From NCBI GenBank assembly GCA_963699105.1, contig CAVOTI010000005.1, positions 1 to 64,000 of the forward strand: 64,000 nt of DNA, written 5' to 3'. The stretch comes from Bog-756 sp963699105 (GTDB lineage Bacteria > Actinomycetota > Acidimicrobiia > Acidimicrobiales > RAAP-2). Shown one piece after another: positions 39,846 to 50,468 of the stretch (its first letter is position 1; each line of letters opens with the position of its first letter). Below the pieces are notes generated by a model that searched no databases, was not told where the DNA came from, and saw only the letters and a program-made list of their open reading frames with translations. Position numbers and translations under genes: made by a program.

Positions 39846-40921
39846 GAAGGTCGTCCCGTACCCGGCTGTTGCATGGCTGCCAGGGTAGCGACCACGTCGT
39901 CCTCACCGACGCCCCGGACCACCTCGACACCCCTCGGCGCCGTCGAGGATGAAGGTCAGATCCTGGTGGGCCTTCTTGTCCCGGGCCATGAACGAGACCA
40001 GCCGCTCCGGGTCGAGCCCGCCGGGCAGCTCGATCGAGAGGTCGAAGGCCCCGACCACCCGGCGGTGGAGCTCGACCCGCGGTCGTCGATGCGCCCGAGC
40101 CGGCGGGCCAGCTAGGCCGCGAAGACCAGCCCCACCGCCACCGCCTCGCCGTGGCGCAGGTCGAGCGCCCGAGTCGGGATCGAAGGCCGCCGCCTCCAGG
40201 GCATGGGCCAGCGTGTGGCCGTAGTTGAGCAGCATCCGGCGATCGCCCTCACGCTCGTCGGACGCCACCACGTCGGCCTTGATGGCCACGCACCGGGCCA
40301 CCTGATCGTCCAGCGACAGGTCGGGGAGCGAGGCGGCCGGCACCGTCGTCGGCGGCGGCAGCAGTCGAGGAACGCGTACTTGGCCATCTCGCCCCGGCCC
40401 GACGCCCACTCGCGCGGGGGCAAGGTGGCCAGCACCTCGGTGTCGCACAGGACCGCCCTCGGTTGCCAGAAAGCGCCGACCAGGTTCTTGCCCTCGGGGA
40501 GGTTGACCCCGGTCTTTCCCCCGACGGCCGCGTCGACCTGGGCCAGCAGCGTGGTGGCGACGTTGACGTAGGCCGTGCCACGGTGGAAGGATGCCGCGGC
40601 GAACCCGGCCAGGTCGGTGACGACGCCGCCCCCCACGGCGATGACCACGTCGGCACGGCTGAGGCCGCGGCCGGGCGAACCCCCGGCACAGGTCCTCGAC
40701 CACGCCGAGCGATCTTGGCCTCCTCGCCGTCGGGGACGGTGAACCGGTCGAACGGGAGCCCGGGGTCGACCGTCACGCCGATGCCGTCCTGGGTGACCAC
40801 CGCCGCCCGGGTGGCCCGCGGGCACGGTGGAGGCCACCACCTCGGCCAGCCGGTGACGGGCCCCGGCGCCGACGACACCTCGTAGCGCCGGTCCCCCAGC
40901 TCGACCGGCGACGACGGTCAC
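39842..40921 (-). CDS. aroB: 3-dehydroquinate synthase (many frameshifts)
   Basis: Fragments in three frames read as AroB: VVTQDGIGVTVDPGLPFDRF, RADVVIAVGGGVVTDLAGFA, TAYVNVATTLLAQVDAAVGG, KTGVNLPEGKNLVGAFWQPR, REWASGRGEMAKYAFLD, MLLNYGHTLAHALEAAAFDP, then RHGEAVAVGLVFAA and MARDKKAHQDLTFILDGAEG. NAD and zinc-site residues are present. The final VEVVRGVGEDDVVATLAAMQ ends at TGA 39842, overlapping the aroQ start. GTG 40921 overlaps the aroK stop (GTGA). Breaks are about one per 150-200 bases. Confidence 0.9.
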
Positions 40922-41466
40922 GCCGACCCCCGGCACCGACCCGCCGCCGGGACCAGCCGGTGTCGGCCAGGATCGTCGTCGACCACCTGAGCGGGCGACC
41001 GGCCGTCGACGTCCACGGTCATCTGCGGCCACCGACTCGTACAGGGGCCGACGGACCTCGTACAGCTCGAGCAGGTCTGGCGGCCGGGTCGTCGTCGAGG
41101 AGCGGGCGCCCCTGGCCCGTGCCCACCCGCCGTGATCAGCAGCTGGGGATCGGCCCGGAGCCACACCACCGTGCCGCGACCGGGCCAGCAGCGCCCGGTT
41201 GTCCGCCGACAGGACCACCCCCCCGGCCGCGGACACCACCACCGGCCGGGTCGCCGGAGAGGGCCTCGGCCAGGACCCGCGACTCCTCGGCCCGGAAGGC
41301 CGCCTCGCCCTGTTCGGCGAAGAGCTCGGGCACCGTCCGGCCGGTGTCCGCCATCACCTGGGCGTCGGAGTCGCAGTGGGCCCAGCCCAGCCGCTCGGCC
41401 AGCAGCCGGCCCACCGTGGTCTTGCCCGCCCCCATCATCCCCACCAGGACGATCCGTGTCAACCAT
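40918..41466 (-). CDS. aroK: Shikimate kinase (frameshifts)
   Basis: P-loop kinase: TRIVLVGMMGAGKTTVGRLL, CDSDAQVMADTGRTVPELFA, GEAAFRAEESRVLAEALSG. Later parts in other frames: VVVSAAGGVVLSADNRALLA (the GGG shikimate motif region), VVWLRADPQLL and LLELYEVRRPLYESVA. Start is ATG 41466 if one base is missing just after it, or TTG 41462. The ATG would overlap the aroC stop by 8 bases. Confidence 0.88.
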   Translation of the reverse strand: MVDTDRPGGDDGGGQDHGGPAAGRAAGLGPLRLRRPGDGGHRPDGARALRRTGRGGLPGRGVAGPGRGPLRRPGRWWCPRPGGWSCRRTTGRCWPGRGTVVWLRADPQLLITAGGHGPGAPAPRRRPGRQTCSSCTRSVGPCTSRWPQMTVDVDGRSPAQVVDDDPGRHRLVPAAGRCRGSA

Positions 41467-42695
41467 CGGCAGGAGGGCGTGGGGCGGCCGAGGGGGTCTC
41501 CCCCAGCGACGGCCAGGTAGCCCAACGCGGTTCCGCCGGAACTCGGTCACCGAGTCACCGCCGAACTTCCGCAGGGCCTCGGAGGCCAGCACCAGGGCGG
41601 TCATCGTCTCGGCCACCACGCCCATGGCCGGCACGGCGGTGACATCGGTGCGCTCCTTGAACGAGACCGTCGACTCCTTGGTCACCACGTCCACCGTCCC
41701 GAGCGTCGGCCGGTTGAGGGTGGCCAGCGGCTTCATCGACACGCGGGCCACGATCGGGGACGCCGGTGGAGATGCCGCCCTCCACACCTCCGGCGTGGTG
41801 GGTGTCGCGGATGTAGCCCCCGCCGAGCGCCGGCCGTCCTCGCGGCGGCCCAGGTCGTCCGGCGTGTCGGCGATCCGGATGGCGTCGTGGGCCACACTCC
41901 CCCGGCGCCCGGCCAGCTCGGCGCCGTCTCCGAACTCGACCGCCTTGACGGCCTGGATGCTCATGAGGGCCTGGGCCAGCAGGGCGTCGAGGCGCCGGTC
42001 CCAGTGGACGTGGCTTCCCAGCCCCACCGGCACGCCGTAGGCGATGACCTCGGCCACGCCACCGAGGGAGTCGCCCTCCTTGGCCGCGGCCTTCACGGCC
42101 GCCACCATCCGGGCCTCGGCCGCGGGATCGGCGCACCGCACCTGCGACTCGTCGATCCGGGCCAGGTCCTCGATGGTCGGGAGTACGTCCGACCTCGGCC
42201 CGCTCCGGGCCCGAGCTGGACGATGTGGCTGAGGACGTCGATCCCGATCTGCTGCAACAGCAGCTTGGCCAGGGTGCCGGCGGCCACCCGTGCCGCGGTC
42301 TCGCGGGCCGACGCCCGCTCCAGCACGTCGCGGGCGTCGTCGAGCCCGTACTTGAGCATCCCCGACAGATCGGCGTGGCCCGGACGCGGTTGGGTCAGCA
42401 CCTTGGAGGGGAGCCCGGGGTCGGGCGACATCTCCGTCTCCCACTTGGGCCACTCGGTGTTGGCGATCTCGATGGCCACCGGGGATCCCAGCGTCCGGCC
42501 GTGCCGGATCCCCCCGACCAGCGTGACCTCGTCGGCCTCGAATCGCATCCGGGGGCCGCGGCCGAATCCGAGGCGCCGGCGGGCCAGGCCCCGCTGGATG
42601 TCATCGGCGGTCACCAGCAGGCCGGCGGGCATCCCCTCCACGATGACCACGAGGGCGCGCCCGTGCGATTCGCCGGCAGTCAGGTAGCGGAGCAT
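41459..42695 (-). CDS. aroC: Chorismate synthase (frameshifts)
   Basis: FMN-dependent final shikimate step. MLRYLTAGESHGRALVVIVE, ADDIQRGLARRRLGFGRGPR and HADLSGMLKYGLDDARDVLE, RASARETAARVAAGTLAKLL are intact in frame 1; then a shift near 42195 before ARIDESQVRCADPAAEARMV; and further shifts near 41760-41830 around GGYIRDTHHAGGVEGGIS and before RVSMKPLATLNRPTLGTVDV. ATG 42695 is certain. Confidence 0.92.
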
Positions 42696-42771
42696 CCGGG
42701 CAAATCTACTCGGCGGTGCCACCGGCCGCCCGGCTGGCACCGGCGACGGTCACGGGCGCCAGCCGGTCGCC

Positions 42772-43340
42772 TCAACTGCCGGCGTGGAAGAGGCTGTGGG
42801 CCAGGTGGCCGCCCCACAGGACGGCGAAGACGGCGCCGGCGGCCAGCGACGGGGCGAACGGGATGCGGGTGCGGCGGCCGGCGGACGACACCGCCATCAC
42901 GACCAGCCGAAGACGGCGCCGACCACGAATCCGGCCAGAAACGCCACATAGGCGTGGAGGAGGCTCAGGTACCCGACGGTCATGCCGATGGACGCCGGCC
43001 AGTCGGACGTCGCCGAACCCCATGCCGCGGGGGACGAACCACCAGACGGCGAAGAACAAGGCGAAGGCCACCGACACCGGCCGATGGCCGCACCGATCAG
43101 GCTGTGCCACCGGTGGTCGACCGCCGAGGTGGCCACCAGCAGCGGAACGGTCACCGCCAGCCCCGGCGTAGACCAGGCGTCGGGGAACCAGCCGGTGGGA
43201 GAGGTCGGTGACCGACACCACCACGAGCAGGGCGAAGAAGACGCAGAACGGCGCCAGCACCATGTCGCGCCCGAAGTGGGCGGCGGCGGCCCCGAACAGG
43301 ACGCCGGTCAGCAGCGGCGGAGCCGACCGTCCGTACCGGC
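42772..43340 (-). CDS. Prepilin peptidase, A24 family (frameshifts, start unresolved)
   Basis: Polytopic membrane aspartyl protease that trims type IV prepilin-like signals. Segments in several frames: LLTGVLFGAAAAHFG, VLAPFCVFFALLVVVSVTDL with the first catalytic Asp and SHRLVPRRLVYAG, LFFAVWWFVPRGMGFGDVRL with the second Asp in GxGD, MTVGYLSLLHAYVAFLAGFV, and RIPFAPSLAAGAVFAVLWGG at the end. The N-terminal methylase domain of long PilD proteins is not seen. No pilin gene is visible in the window. Confidence 0.8.
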
Positions 43341-43344
43341 CGAG

Positions 43345-43690
43345 CGTACCCGACGCGGGAGGAGGTGGCGGACCGGTTCCGGGGGCTCGGTCCCTCGGCT
43401 CGGTCGACGCCGCCGGTGCCGCGGTTCGTCGACTGTCGGGCCCGGGCCGTCGACCCGGTCGACGTCGATCCTCCTCGGCTTCCTCGGCTCGCCGCTCGGC
43501 CCGCCGGCGCTCGTCCTCGGCCTGGCTGCGGTCGGCCAGTCGCTGGCCGACGGGTCGAGGGCACCTCCGAGCGCGAGCCCGGCCAGGCCGTCCCCGCCAC
43601 CAGGAGCGACTGCACGCTCCGCAACGTACCGGACGCCCACGTGCCGGATCGGGCACCATCGGTGCGCCGTGCCCGGCGGTACCGGTCGAG
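43345..43690 (-). other. Unresolved coding-like stretch between NifU-like gene and prepilin peptidase
   Basis: About 345 bases whose minus-strand frames stay open. One frame has a charged, coiled-coil-like LADRSQAEDERRRAERRAEE followed by a Pro-rich stretch leading into the first peptidase helix. It may be an N-terminal extension of the peptidase or a small separate gene; frameshifts prevent a decision. Confidence 0.35.
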
Positions 43691-44351
43691 GCTGGGTGCG
43701 GCCGGCTCGTAGTAGGGGTTGGTCCCGTCGGCGTGGTCGGTGACGTCGACGATGTTGGCCAACTCGGGGATGGCCTCGCGGAGGATGACCTCGATCCCCT
43801 GGGACAGCGTGGCCTTGGCCATCCCACAGCCCTGGCAGCCCCCGCTGAGGCGGAGGTACACCGACGCGTCCTCCACGGCCACCAGGTCGGCGCGGCCGCC
43901 GTGGGCGGCGATGCTCGGATTGACCTGCTCCTCGAGGACCGACACCACCCGCTGGGCCAGCGGGTCGGACAGATCCACCGAGGCACCGGGGGCCAGGCCC
44001 TGCAGCGTCGGCGCCGGAGGGGTGTTCGGGATTGACGATCACCAGCCCGCCCTCGCCGGAGGCGTCGGTCACGAAGTCCAGTGTGGCACCCTGCAGCCGC
44101 TCGACACTGGCCGCCGGGCACGACCACGGGGAGCTCGTCGTCCGTGCTGGACCACATCGCCGGCGCCGGCATCGGCCAGCGCCTGGAAGTACATGTCGTA
44201 GGTGTAGGCCCCGTCGGCTTCGCCACTGATCTCCAGCCACAGGGCCAGCGTGGCCGACTCGGGCTCGTTGGCCAGCACCTCGAGAACGGTGGCGCGGGCC
44301 TCGGGGCGTGACGGTCAGTACCGGACGGACGTCCTCACGGGCTTCACTCAT
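43690..44351 (-). CDS. NifU-like Fe-S scaffold protein (frameshifts, end approximate)
   Basis: About 210 aa. Starts MSEAREDVRPVLTV, then LALWLEISGEADGAYTYDMY, VERLQGATLDFVTDASGEGG, and a C-terminal NifU domain VSVLEEQVNPSIAAHGGRAD with VYLRLSGGCQGCGMAKATLS, whose CxxC binds the cluster. An A-type-like N-terminal half plus NifU domain matches actinobacterial NfuA-like proteins. At least three frame changes. The family ends near NPYYEP (about 43701), but no stop is in frame there. Confidence 0.85.
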
Positions 44352-44358
44352 GCCTGTC

Positions 44359-44364
44359 ATCATA
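44359..44364 (-). promoter_or_regulatory. -10 box of the NifU-like gene, leaderless spacing
   Basis: TATGAT on the minus strand, 7 bases before ATG 44351. It also lies a few bases before the divergent gene starting near 44370. Confidence 0.45.
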
Positions 44365-44369
44365 AGGGG

Positions 44370-45133
44370 GTGTCACGCCTCCGACAAGCACGTCCCGGCC
44401 TCCACCCACGAATGGGTGAGCTTCGACGACCCCGACGAGGAGCGCACCTGGCTGTTCGACGTGACCTTCCTGGCCAGCTGCCTGGATGTGCATCTTCGGC
44501 CAGGGCTGCCAGGGTGTGCTGACCGGACCGGCCCCCGAACTGGTCCAGGGCTGCTGCTCCTACGGCGCCCACTTCACCGACAAGAAGGACGCCCGCAAGG
44601 TCGAACGGGCCGCCGCCGAGCTGCCGCCCGAGCTCTGGCAGTTCCACAAGCAGGGGCGAAGGGCGTGGTGAAGAAGCTGGCCGACGGCGACCTCGGCACC
44701 CGGCTGGTCGACGGGGCCTGCATCTTCTTGAACCGTCCCGGATTCCCCGCCGGCGCCGGGTGCGCCCTCCACAAGGCGGCCGAGGCCCAGGGCCGGAGCC
44801 ACGTCGACCTCAAGCCCGAGGTGTGCTGGCAGCTGCCCCTCCGGCGCGAGGACGAGACGGCGCCCGACGGCCGGGTCACCTCGGTCGTCCGCCAGTGGGA
44901 CCGGAGCCACTGGGGTGAGGGGGGCGCAGGAGTTCCACTGGTGGTGCACCGAGGACCCGGAGGCGTTCGTCGGCCACGAGCCCGTCTACGTGAGCATGCG
45001 GACCGAGCTCGAGACCATGGCCGGCAAGAAGGTCTACAAGCGGTTGGCGCGCGTACCTCGACGAGCGGACCGCTCCGCAGGGCCCGGTCACCCTCCTGCC
45101 CCACCCGGCTGTCCGCGCTGGCCGGCCGGCTGA
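44370..45133 (+). CDS. Conserved actinobacterial Cys-rich protein (frameshifts, ends approximate)
   Basis: Segments in different frames: THEWVSFDDPDEERTWLFDV, CIFGQGCQGVLTGPAPELVQ with GCCSYGAHFTDKKDARKVE, ACIFLNRPGFPAGAGCALHK, DLKPEVCWQLPLRREDE and EFHWWCTEDPEAFVGHEPVY. The conserved cysteines suggest a bound metal or Fe-S cluster, as in YkgJ/DUF3109-like proteins, but I cannot name the family with certainty. Probable start GTG 44370 with an early frameshift; an in-frame ATG at 44350 is an alternative. Divergent from the NifU-like gene. Confidence 0.7.
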
Positions 45134-45169
45134 GACCGATCCGCCCGGCCCCGGCCGGACCGCGTCGGG

Positions 45170-45378
45170 TCACTCGGCCAGCGGGTCGTCCTCGGCGAAG
45201 GAGTCGGCTTCGGAGAGGTGCCGAGGATCTCGTCGTAGTCGTCCTCGGTGGCGAGGCACCACGAGGCATGCTTGTCGTCCGGCTCCGCGCCGCACTCGGG
45301 GCAGCGCCGGTTGGCGGTCGCGACCGACCGCTTCAGACTCCGCGCCTCCTCGAAGCGCCGATGGCGTCCCTTCTTCAC
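45170..45378 (-). CDS. Small zinc-ribbon-like protein (one frameshift)
   Basis: About 69 aa. Starts KKGRHRRFEEARSLKRSV, then a Cys motif CPECGAEPDDKHASWC (CxxC and a further Cys after His), and an acidic end (HLSEADSFAEDDPLAE) reached by one frame change near 45225. GTG 45378 chosen: AAGGAG lies 8 bases upstream. Probably binds zinc; role unknown. Confidence 0.65.
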
Positions 45379-45512
45379 GGAAACAACTCCTTGCCCCACC
45401 CGGAGGTGGCACCTCACCCGACGGTGACCTGACCGGGTGACCACCGATCACCAATGCAGGCCAGTGTAGTGCGGGGCGTCCGTCATTCGTGGCGCACTAC
45501 CGGCGTGGCCGG

Positions 45513-45518
45513 TACCAT
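45513..45518 (+). promoter_or_regulatory. -10 box with leaderless spacing
   Basis: TACCAT (TANNNT), 6 bases before ATG 45525. Confidence 0.4.
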
Positions 45519-45524
45519 CGAACC

Positions 45525-45793
45525 ATGCCCGACGATTTCGACCCCCAGGCCATGGTGGAGCGGTTCCGGGCCAGGGCCGATGCCGTCCGGTCCCGGGGCC
45601 TGCCGCCCGTCGAGGGCCCTGACCGCGAGCGGTTCAAGAAGCAGGCCCAGGTGGACTTCATGGACTTCGCCATGCTCGGTGACGCCGAGGCGCGCATCGA
45701 CGACGGGATCCTCACGCTCCGGGTCGACCTCCGGCCGCCCCCGCTCCCGGCGACACCTCGAGACCGGGCGCCGGATCGGTTCACCCCCCGTAG
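45525..45793 (+). CDS. Small conserved hypothetical protein, about 90 aa
   Basis: MPDDFDPQAMVERFRARADA followed by VDFMDFAMLGDAEARIDDGI and LTLRVDL. Charged, soluble, helix then strands. Adding one base in the CCC at about 45751 gives a natural stop at 45793, which makes the gene end convergent with, and slightly overlapping, the flavin-reductase-like gene. Function unknown. Confidence 0.6.
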
Positions 45794-46330
45794 TTCATCC
45801 GGGTGTCGCGCATGGCCAGACGGCTCGGCGCCATCGTCCCCCCGGCGCCCATCCTCCGACTCTCCGACGTCGACCACCTCGCCCACGAAGAGCACGTGGC
45901 TGGCCGGCCCCGCCGGCGATCCCGTCCCACCGGTAGGTGCTGCGGACATCGCAGGCCAGCCAGGCCAGGGCCGAGGACAGGCAGGGCAGGCCACCCAGCA
46001 CCTCGTGCACCGGCTCCCCCTGCAGCGAGGTGGCCGCTCCGGCGGCATCGACCACCGACATCCCGCACCGGCTTGACGAACCGCCGGATGACCGCCCGCT
46101 CGGCCGACGGCGAGCACGCTCACCGAAAATCGCCCGCCCCGCTCGATGAGCTGTCCGGGTCAGCGCCGTCGACTCGACGGCCACCGCCACCAGCTTCGGG
46201 CGTGGTGGCCACCTGCATCACCCAGTTGGCCGTCATCAGATTGCGGCGGTCGCCGTGGCGGCTGCCCACCACGAACAGACCGGTGGGCATGGACCACAGG
46301 ACCCGGCGCCGCAAGCGGTCGTAGGCTCAT
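45781..46330 (-). CDS. Flavin-reductase-like FMN-binding split-barrel protein (frameshifts)
   Basis: Fragments: RRRVLWSMPTGLFVVGSRHG, NLMTANWVMQVATTP, LVAVAVESTALT, FSVSVLAVGRA, LACDVRSTYR and SHVLFVGEVVDVGES, ending RDTRMNYGG. The MPTGLFVVGS and LMTANWVMQ pattern is typical of flavin reductase-like domain proteins that bind FMN as dimers. Start ATG 46330 requires one early shift. The gene probably begins an operon ending region with the lipoprotein gene upstream (43 bases). Confidence 0.75.
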
Positions 46331-46372
46331 CGTCGTCCCGGACCGATGTGGCCGGCTCGGTCACGGGCCAGC

Positions 46373-46882
46373 TCAGTTCCCGAACGGGTCGGGGAGCCGC
46401 GGGGCGCCAGGGTCGTCGACGTCGACGGGGATGTCCGGTGAGGGCCTCGTACGCGGTCCACAGCGGCGTCGAAGAGCGAGGCGCAACTTGGCCCGTTCGG
46501 CTGCGGAGCTGCCGAGCAGCGATCGTTCCCGGTGGCGCCCTTGTAGCAGTCCTGGCCCGGCCGCCGCCGTCTCGAAGGCGTTGTTGAGTCGTCGGTCAGC
46601 GCGTTGTCGGGGGTCGGGAGGTTGCCGATGGCCGTCAGGGCGTCGGTGGTACAACAGGGCGCAGACCGTCTTGAGGGTCGAGCCGGATCGTGCTTGCGGA
46701 TGGCCAGGGCGATGTTGGCGGCTGTCCGCCTGGACCTGGCCGATCGGCGGTCCCCCGGCCGAGCTGGACATCCAGCTGGTGATCTGGCTGCCGTGGCGCG
46801 GCCGGCCCGGGGAGCACCCGGCCAGCACACCGCGCCCCACCGCCAGCACGAACCGATGCCCCCCGCAGGCACCGGCGGCCAT
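46373..46882 (-). CDS. Putative lipoprotein (frameshifts)
   Basis: N-terminus has a possible lipobox (VLAGC, Cys 23) after a weakly hydrophobic stretch, so the protein may be anchored outside the membrane. Mature part in several frames: ANIALAIRKHDPAR, TDALTAIGNLPTPDNALTDD, LNNAFETAAAGQDCYKGATG and GHIPVDVDDPGAPRLPDPFG at the end. Two cysteines may pair. The start is uncertain because frames change upstream. I do not recognise a function. Confidence 0.55.
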   Translation of the reverse strand: MAAGACGGHRFVLAVGRGVLAGCSPGRPRHGSQITSWMSSSAGGPPIGQVQADSRQHRPGHPQARSGSTLKTVCALLYHRRPDGHRQPPDPRQRADRRLNNAFETAAAGPGLLQGRHRERSLLGSSAAERAKLRLALRRRCGPRTRPSPDIPVDVDDPGAPRLPDPFGN

Positions 46883-46960
46883 GCGTCCGCCAGCGGGGCG
46901 GGCCCCTCGTCGTCGGGGCCGATGGACGGGCTCGGCCGTCGAACCGGTCGTGAGCCCCCA

Positions 46961-47438
46961 CTAGGTCGGGATGCCCGTCCAGTCGGGTTGCCACGCGGGG
47001 TCGAGCTGCCGGAGGAACTGGGCGCACCGCTCCTCCTCGGCTGGTGCTCGCCGATGGCGCCCGCCGCCGAGCGCAGTCCGTCGAGGCACGCGAGGAACCC
47101 GCGGTTCGGCTCCTCGGCCCAACGGACCAGGCCGGAGCCCTTCCAGCCGGCGCCCCGGAGGGCGTCGAGTCCCCGGTGATAGCCGACCCGGTAACAGGCG
47201 TAGGCCTCGACATCGTCGCGGGCCAGGGAGCCGAGCGCGGCCCAGGCGGCCAGCGAGCGTGGGTGGGCCCGGACCACGTCGGACACGGCGTGGCGCCGGC
47301 GTTCGCCCGGCTGGGCCATGGCCGCGTCGAGGCCCGAACTGGACCGGCGCCGGATCCTCGGGAAGCACCGTCTCGGGGAGCCCGGAGGTCAGCCTGACCG
47401 GCGAGAGGTCGGACTGGGGTGGCTGCCGGGGCTGTCAT
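46961..47438 (-). CDS. DUF3151 family protein (frameshifts)
   Basis: Begins MTAPAATPVRPLAGQ, later TVLPEDPAPVQFG, VVRAHPRSLAAWAALGSLAR, DDVEAYACYRVGYHRGLDAL, RGAGWKGSGLVRWAEEPNRG and ends CAQFLRQLDPAWQPDWTGIP. This matches DUF3151, a TPR-like actinobacterial protein of unknown role. Located just after tyrS on the same strand. Confidence 0.8.
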
Positions 47439-47521
47439 GGCGGTCAGTGTAGGACCGCGCCGGCCGGCCCGGCCTCGCCAGTCCGGACAGGCTCCGGGCG
47501 TCCGCCGGTGCCGCCCGAGCC

Positions 47522-48819
47522 TCACTCCAGCCGCACCAGGTGGTAATCCTGCTTGCCCCGCCGCAGGACGACGTACCGGCCGGCAACCAGGTCGCCGAGT
47601 CCGATGAGTCCGGGCGGGGTCGCCCTCGCGGCGGTTGTTCACGTAGGCGCCACCGCCCTCGACGTGCGACCGGGCGCGGGTCTTGGACTGCTGGAGGCCC
47701 GTCTCGACCAGCAGGTCGACCAGGGACAGACCGTCCCTGGTCGAGGCGGGCCCGGGCGACCGGCGGTGGACGGGGCGTCGGCGAACACGTCGAGGAGGGT
47801 GCGCTCGTCGAGCCCGGCCACGTCCTCGCCGAACAGGGCCCCGCCGCCTCCTCGGCCCGAGCGGTCTCGTCGGGGCCGTGCACCAGGGTGCACACCTCGC
47901 GGGCCAGCGACCGCTGGGCCTCGCGCCGTTCGGGATGCTCGGCGGTGGCCACGTCGAGCTGGAGGATCGCCTCGTGGGAGAGGAACGTGAAGTAGCGGAG
48001 GTAGGAGCCGACCACGGCGTCCTCGCTCCGGAAGAAGAACTGGTACAGCTGGTACGGGCTGGTGCGGGTCGGCGTCGAGCCAGACCGTGCCGGTCTCGGT
48101 CTTGCCGAATTTGGTGCCGTCGGCCTTCAGCACCAGGGGGGTGGTCAGTCCCCAGGCCTCGTGGTGGCGGACCTTCCGGATCAGCTCGATTCCCATGGTG
48201 ATGTTCCCCCACTGGTCGCTGCCGCCCAGCTGCAGCCGGCATCCGTAGCGTGTCGAACAGGTGCAGGAAGTCGTAGGCCTGCAGGAGCATGTAGCTGAAC
48301 TCGGTGTAGGAGATGCCCTGATCGGCTCGTTCGAGCCTGGACTTCACCGAGTCCTTGGCCACCATCTGGTTGACGGTGAAGTGCTTGCCTACGTCCGCGC
48401 AGGAACTCGAACAGCGACATCGACGCCGAACCAATCGGCGTTGTTGACCAGCACGGCACCCCCGTCGCTCGGTCCTCGTCCCCGAAGTCGATGAACCTGG
48501 TCAGCTGTCCGATGGATGCCGGCCAGATTGGCCTCGGAGCGCCTCGTCGCTCAGCAGGACCCGCTCCTCGGACTTGCCGCCCGGATCCCCGATGAACCCG
48601 TGCCCCCGCCGGCCAAGGCGATGGGCCGGTGACCGGCCAACTGCAGCCGCCGGAGGTTGCACACCTGGAGCAGATGGCCCACATGGAGGCTGTCGGCGGT
48701 GGGGTCGAACCCGGTGTAGGCGGTCAGCCGATCGGCGGCCAGACCGGCTCCTCGAGTGCAGGGTCGGTCATCTGGTGGATCAGTCCCCGGAACCGGAGGT
48801 CCTCGACAAGGTCGGCCAT
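47522..48819 (-). CDS. tyrS: Tyrosyl-tRNA synthetase (many frameshifts)
   Basis: Class I synthetase. MADLVEDLRFRGLIHQMTDP at the start, HVGHLLQ-type region near 48680, KHFTVNQMVAKDSVKSRLER, FSYMLLQAYDFLHLFDT, MGIELIRKVRHHEAWGLTTP, the KMSKS-equivalent TKFGKTETGTVWLDAD, LRYFTFLSHEAILQLDVATA and an S4-type C-terminal domain ending GKQDYHLVRLE. At least eight single-base shifts. Start ATG 48819 and stop 47522 are clear. Confidence 0.9.
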
Positions 48820-48965
48820 GGTCTCAGCCTGCCACGTCCCGCCGGTCCCGCGCCGTCCGGTCCGGCCGGCCCGGATGGCGGCAGTACCATGCGGCGCCGG
48901 TCCCGAGCCGAGCGGGTTCCCATCCGACCAGTTCGATTCCCGCGCGCCATGGTGAGGAGCCCGCG

Positions 48966-50317
48966 TTGCCCAATCCGTACCTGCAAGCGAAACTTCGCCC
49001 CGGTGCCTCGACGAGCGAAGCGACGACCACGAGCTCGCGGTGAGCGGACGGTCATCCCACCCGACCTGGACGGCAGCTGCTGCGCAACGGGCCCAACCCG
49101 GCCGTCGTGCCGGCCGACGAGGACGATTACCACTGGTTCGCCGGGGACGGGATGATCCATGCGATCTCGTTGGCCGGCGGGAAGGCCACCGGGTACCGCA
49201 ACCGCTGGGTGAGGACCCGGGCCCTCGCCGCCGAGCTCGAGCACGACGCCGCCGTCGGTACCGACCGAGCCCATCGACGGATCGAGCCAACACCCACGTC
49301 ATCCGCCACGCCGGCACGACACTGGCGTTGGTCGAATCGGGATTCCCCCACGCCCTCTCCGCCGGACCTCGGGCGAGCCCGGGTCTACGACTTCGACGGG
49401 GGCCTGGCCTCGCCGATGACCGCCCATCCCAAGGTCGACCCGGACACCGGCGAGCTGGTCTTCTTCGGTAGCGACGTCTTCGGGCCGCCGTTCCTCCGGT
49501 ACCACGTCGTGGACGCCAAGGGCGTCCTCGTCCGCACCGAGGACATCGACATCCCGAGGGCCACCATGATCCACGACTTCGGCGTCACGGCCTCCCGCGT
49601 GGTCTTTATGGATCTGCCGGTGGTGTTCGACCTGGGCTGGCCATCGAGGGCCGGTCGCTGCCGTACCGGTGGATGCCCGAGGCCGGGGCCCGGGTGGGCG
49701 TCATGCCCCGGGCCGGGGGCAACGCCGACATCACGTGGGTCAGCATCGACCCCGTCTACGTGTTCCACGTCGTCAACTGCTACGACACGGCGACACGGTG
49801 GTCATGGATGTCGTCCGCTACGACCGCGATCTTCGACACCGGACCCGGCGAGGCCATCGCCTCGACCCTCCCGGTGCTGGCCCGATGGACGGTGGACGTG
49901 GCCGCCAACCGGGTCACCGAGCAGCGACTCGACGACGTGGCCGTCGAATTCCCCCGGATCGACGACACGGTGGCCGGACTACCCCACCGCTACGGCTACT
50001 GCACCCGATCGGGCGACCGGCCCGAGGAGCCCCTTCGAGGGACTCCTGAAGTACGACCTGGTGCGCGACGAGTCGACCCGTTTCGACCCCGGACCGACAC
50101 CGGTCGCCGGGTGAGCCGGTGTTCGTCCGGGCGCCCGACGGCCACGGGCGAAGACGAGGGGTGGATCCTCAGCGTGGTCCACGACGCCACCCGGGACACC
50201 AGCGACCTGGTCATACTCGATGCCACCTCGTTCGCCGGACCGCCGGTGGCCACCGTGCACCTTCCGGCGCGGGTCCCGTTCGGGTTCCACGGCTCCTGGG
50301 TCCCCGCCGACTCCTGA
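48966..50317 (+). CDS. Carotenoid oxygenase (retinal pigment epithelial membrane protein family; frameshifts)
   Basis: Seven-bladed propeller non-heme iron dioxygenase that cleaves carotenoids or stilbenes. Segments: LPNPYLQ, DLDGQLLRNGPNP-like start, DDYHWFAGDGMIHAISLAGG, MTAHPKVDPDTGELVFFGSD, IDIPRATMIHDFGVTASRVV (iron-ligand His), GGNADITWVSIDPVYVFHVV (His ligand) and ATVHLPARVPFGFHGSWVPA (final His). Start TTG 48966 with GAGGAG about 6 bases upstream. At least six frame changes. Confidence 0.87.
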
Positions 50318-50468
50318 GCCCGGGATCGGACCGGTCGGGCCGGTGACGGGTCCACGGTGCGGGTGCCACCAGTTGGACGGCCTCCCATGGGAAACTGTGT
50401 CGTCCTGGATGCCACGGCGCGTGAGGGCGCATGCACGCGCCGCCCGGCGAGCGCACGTCATCCGACCC

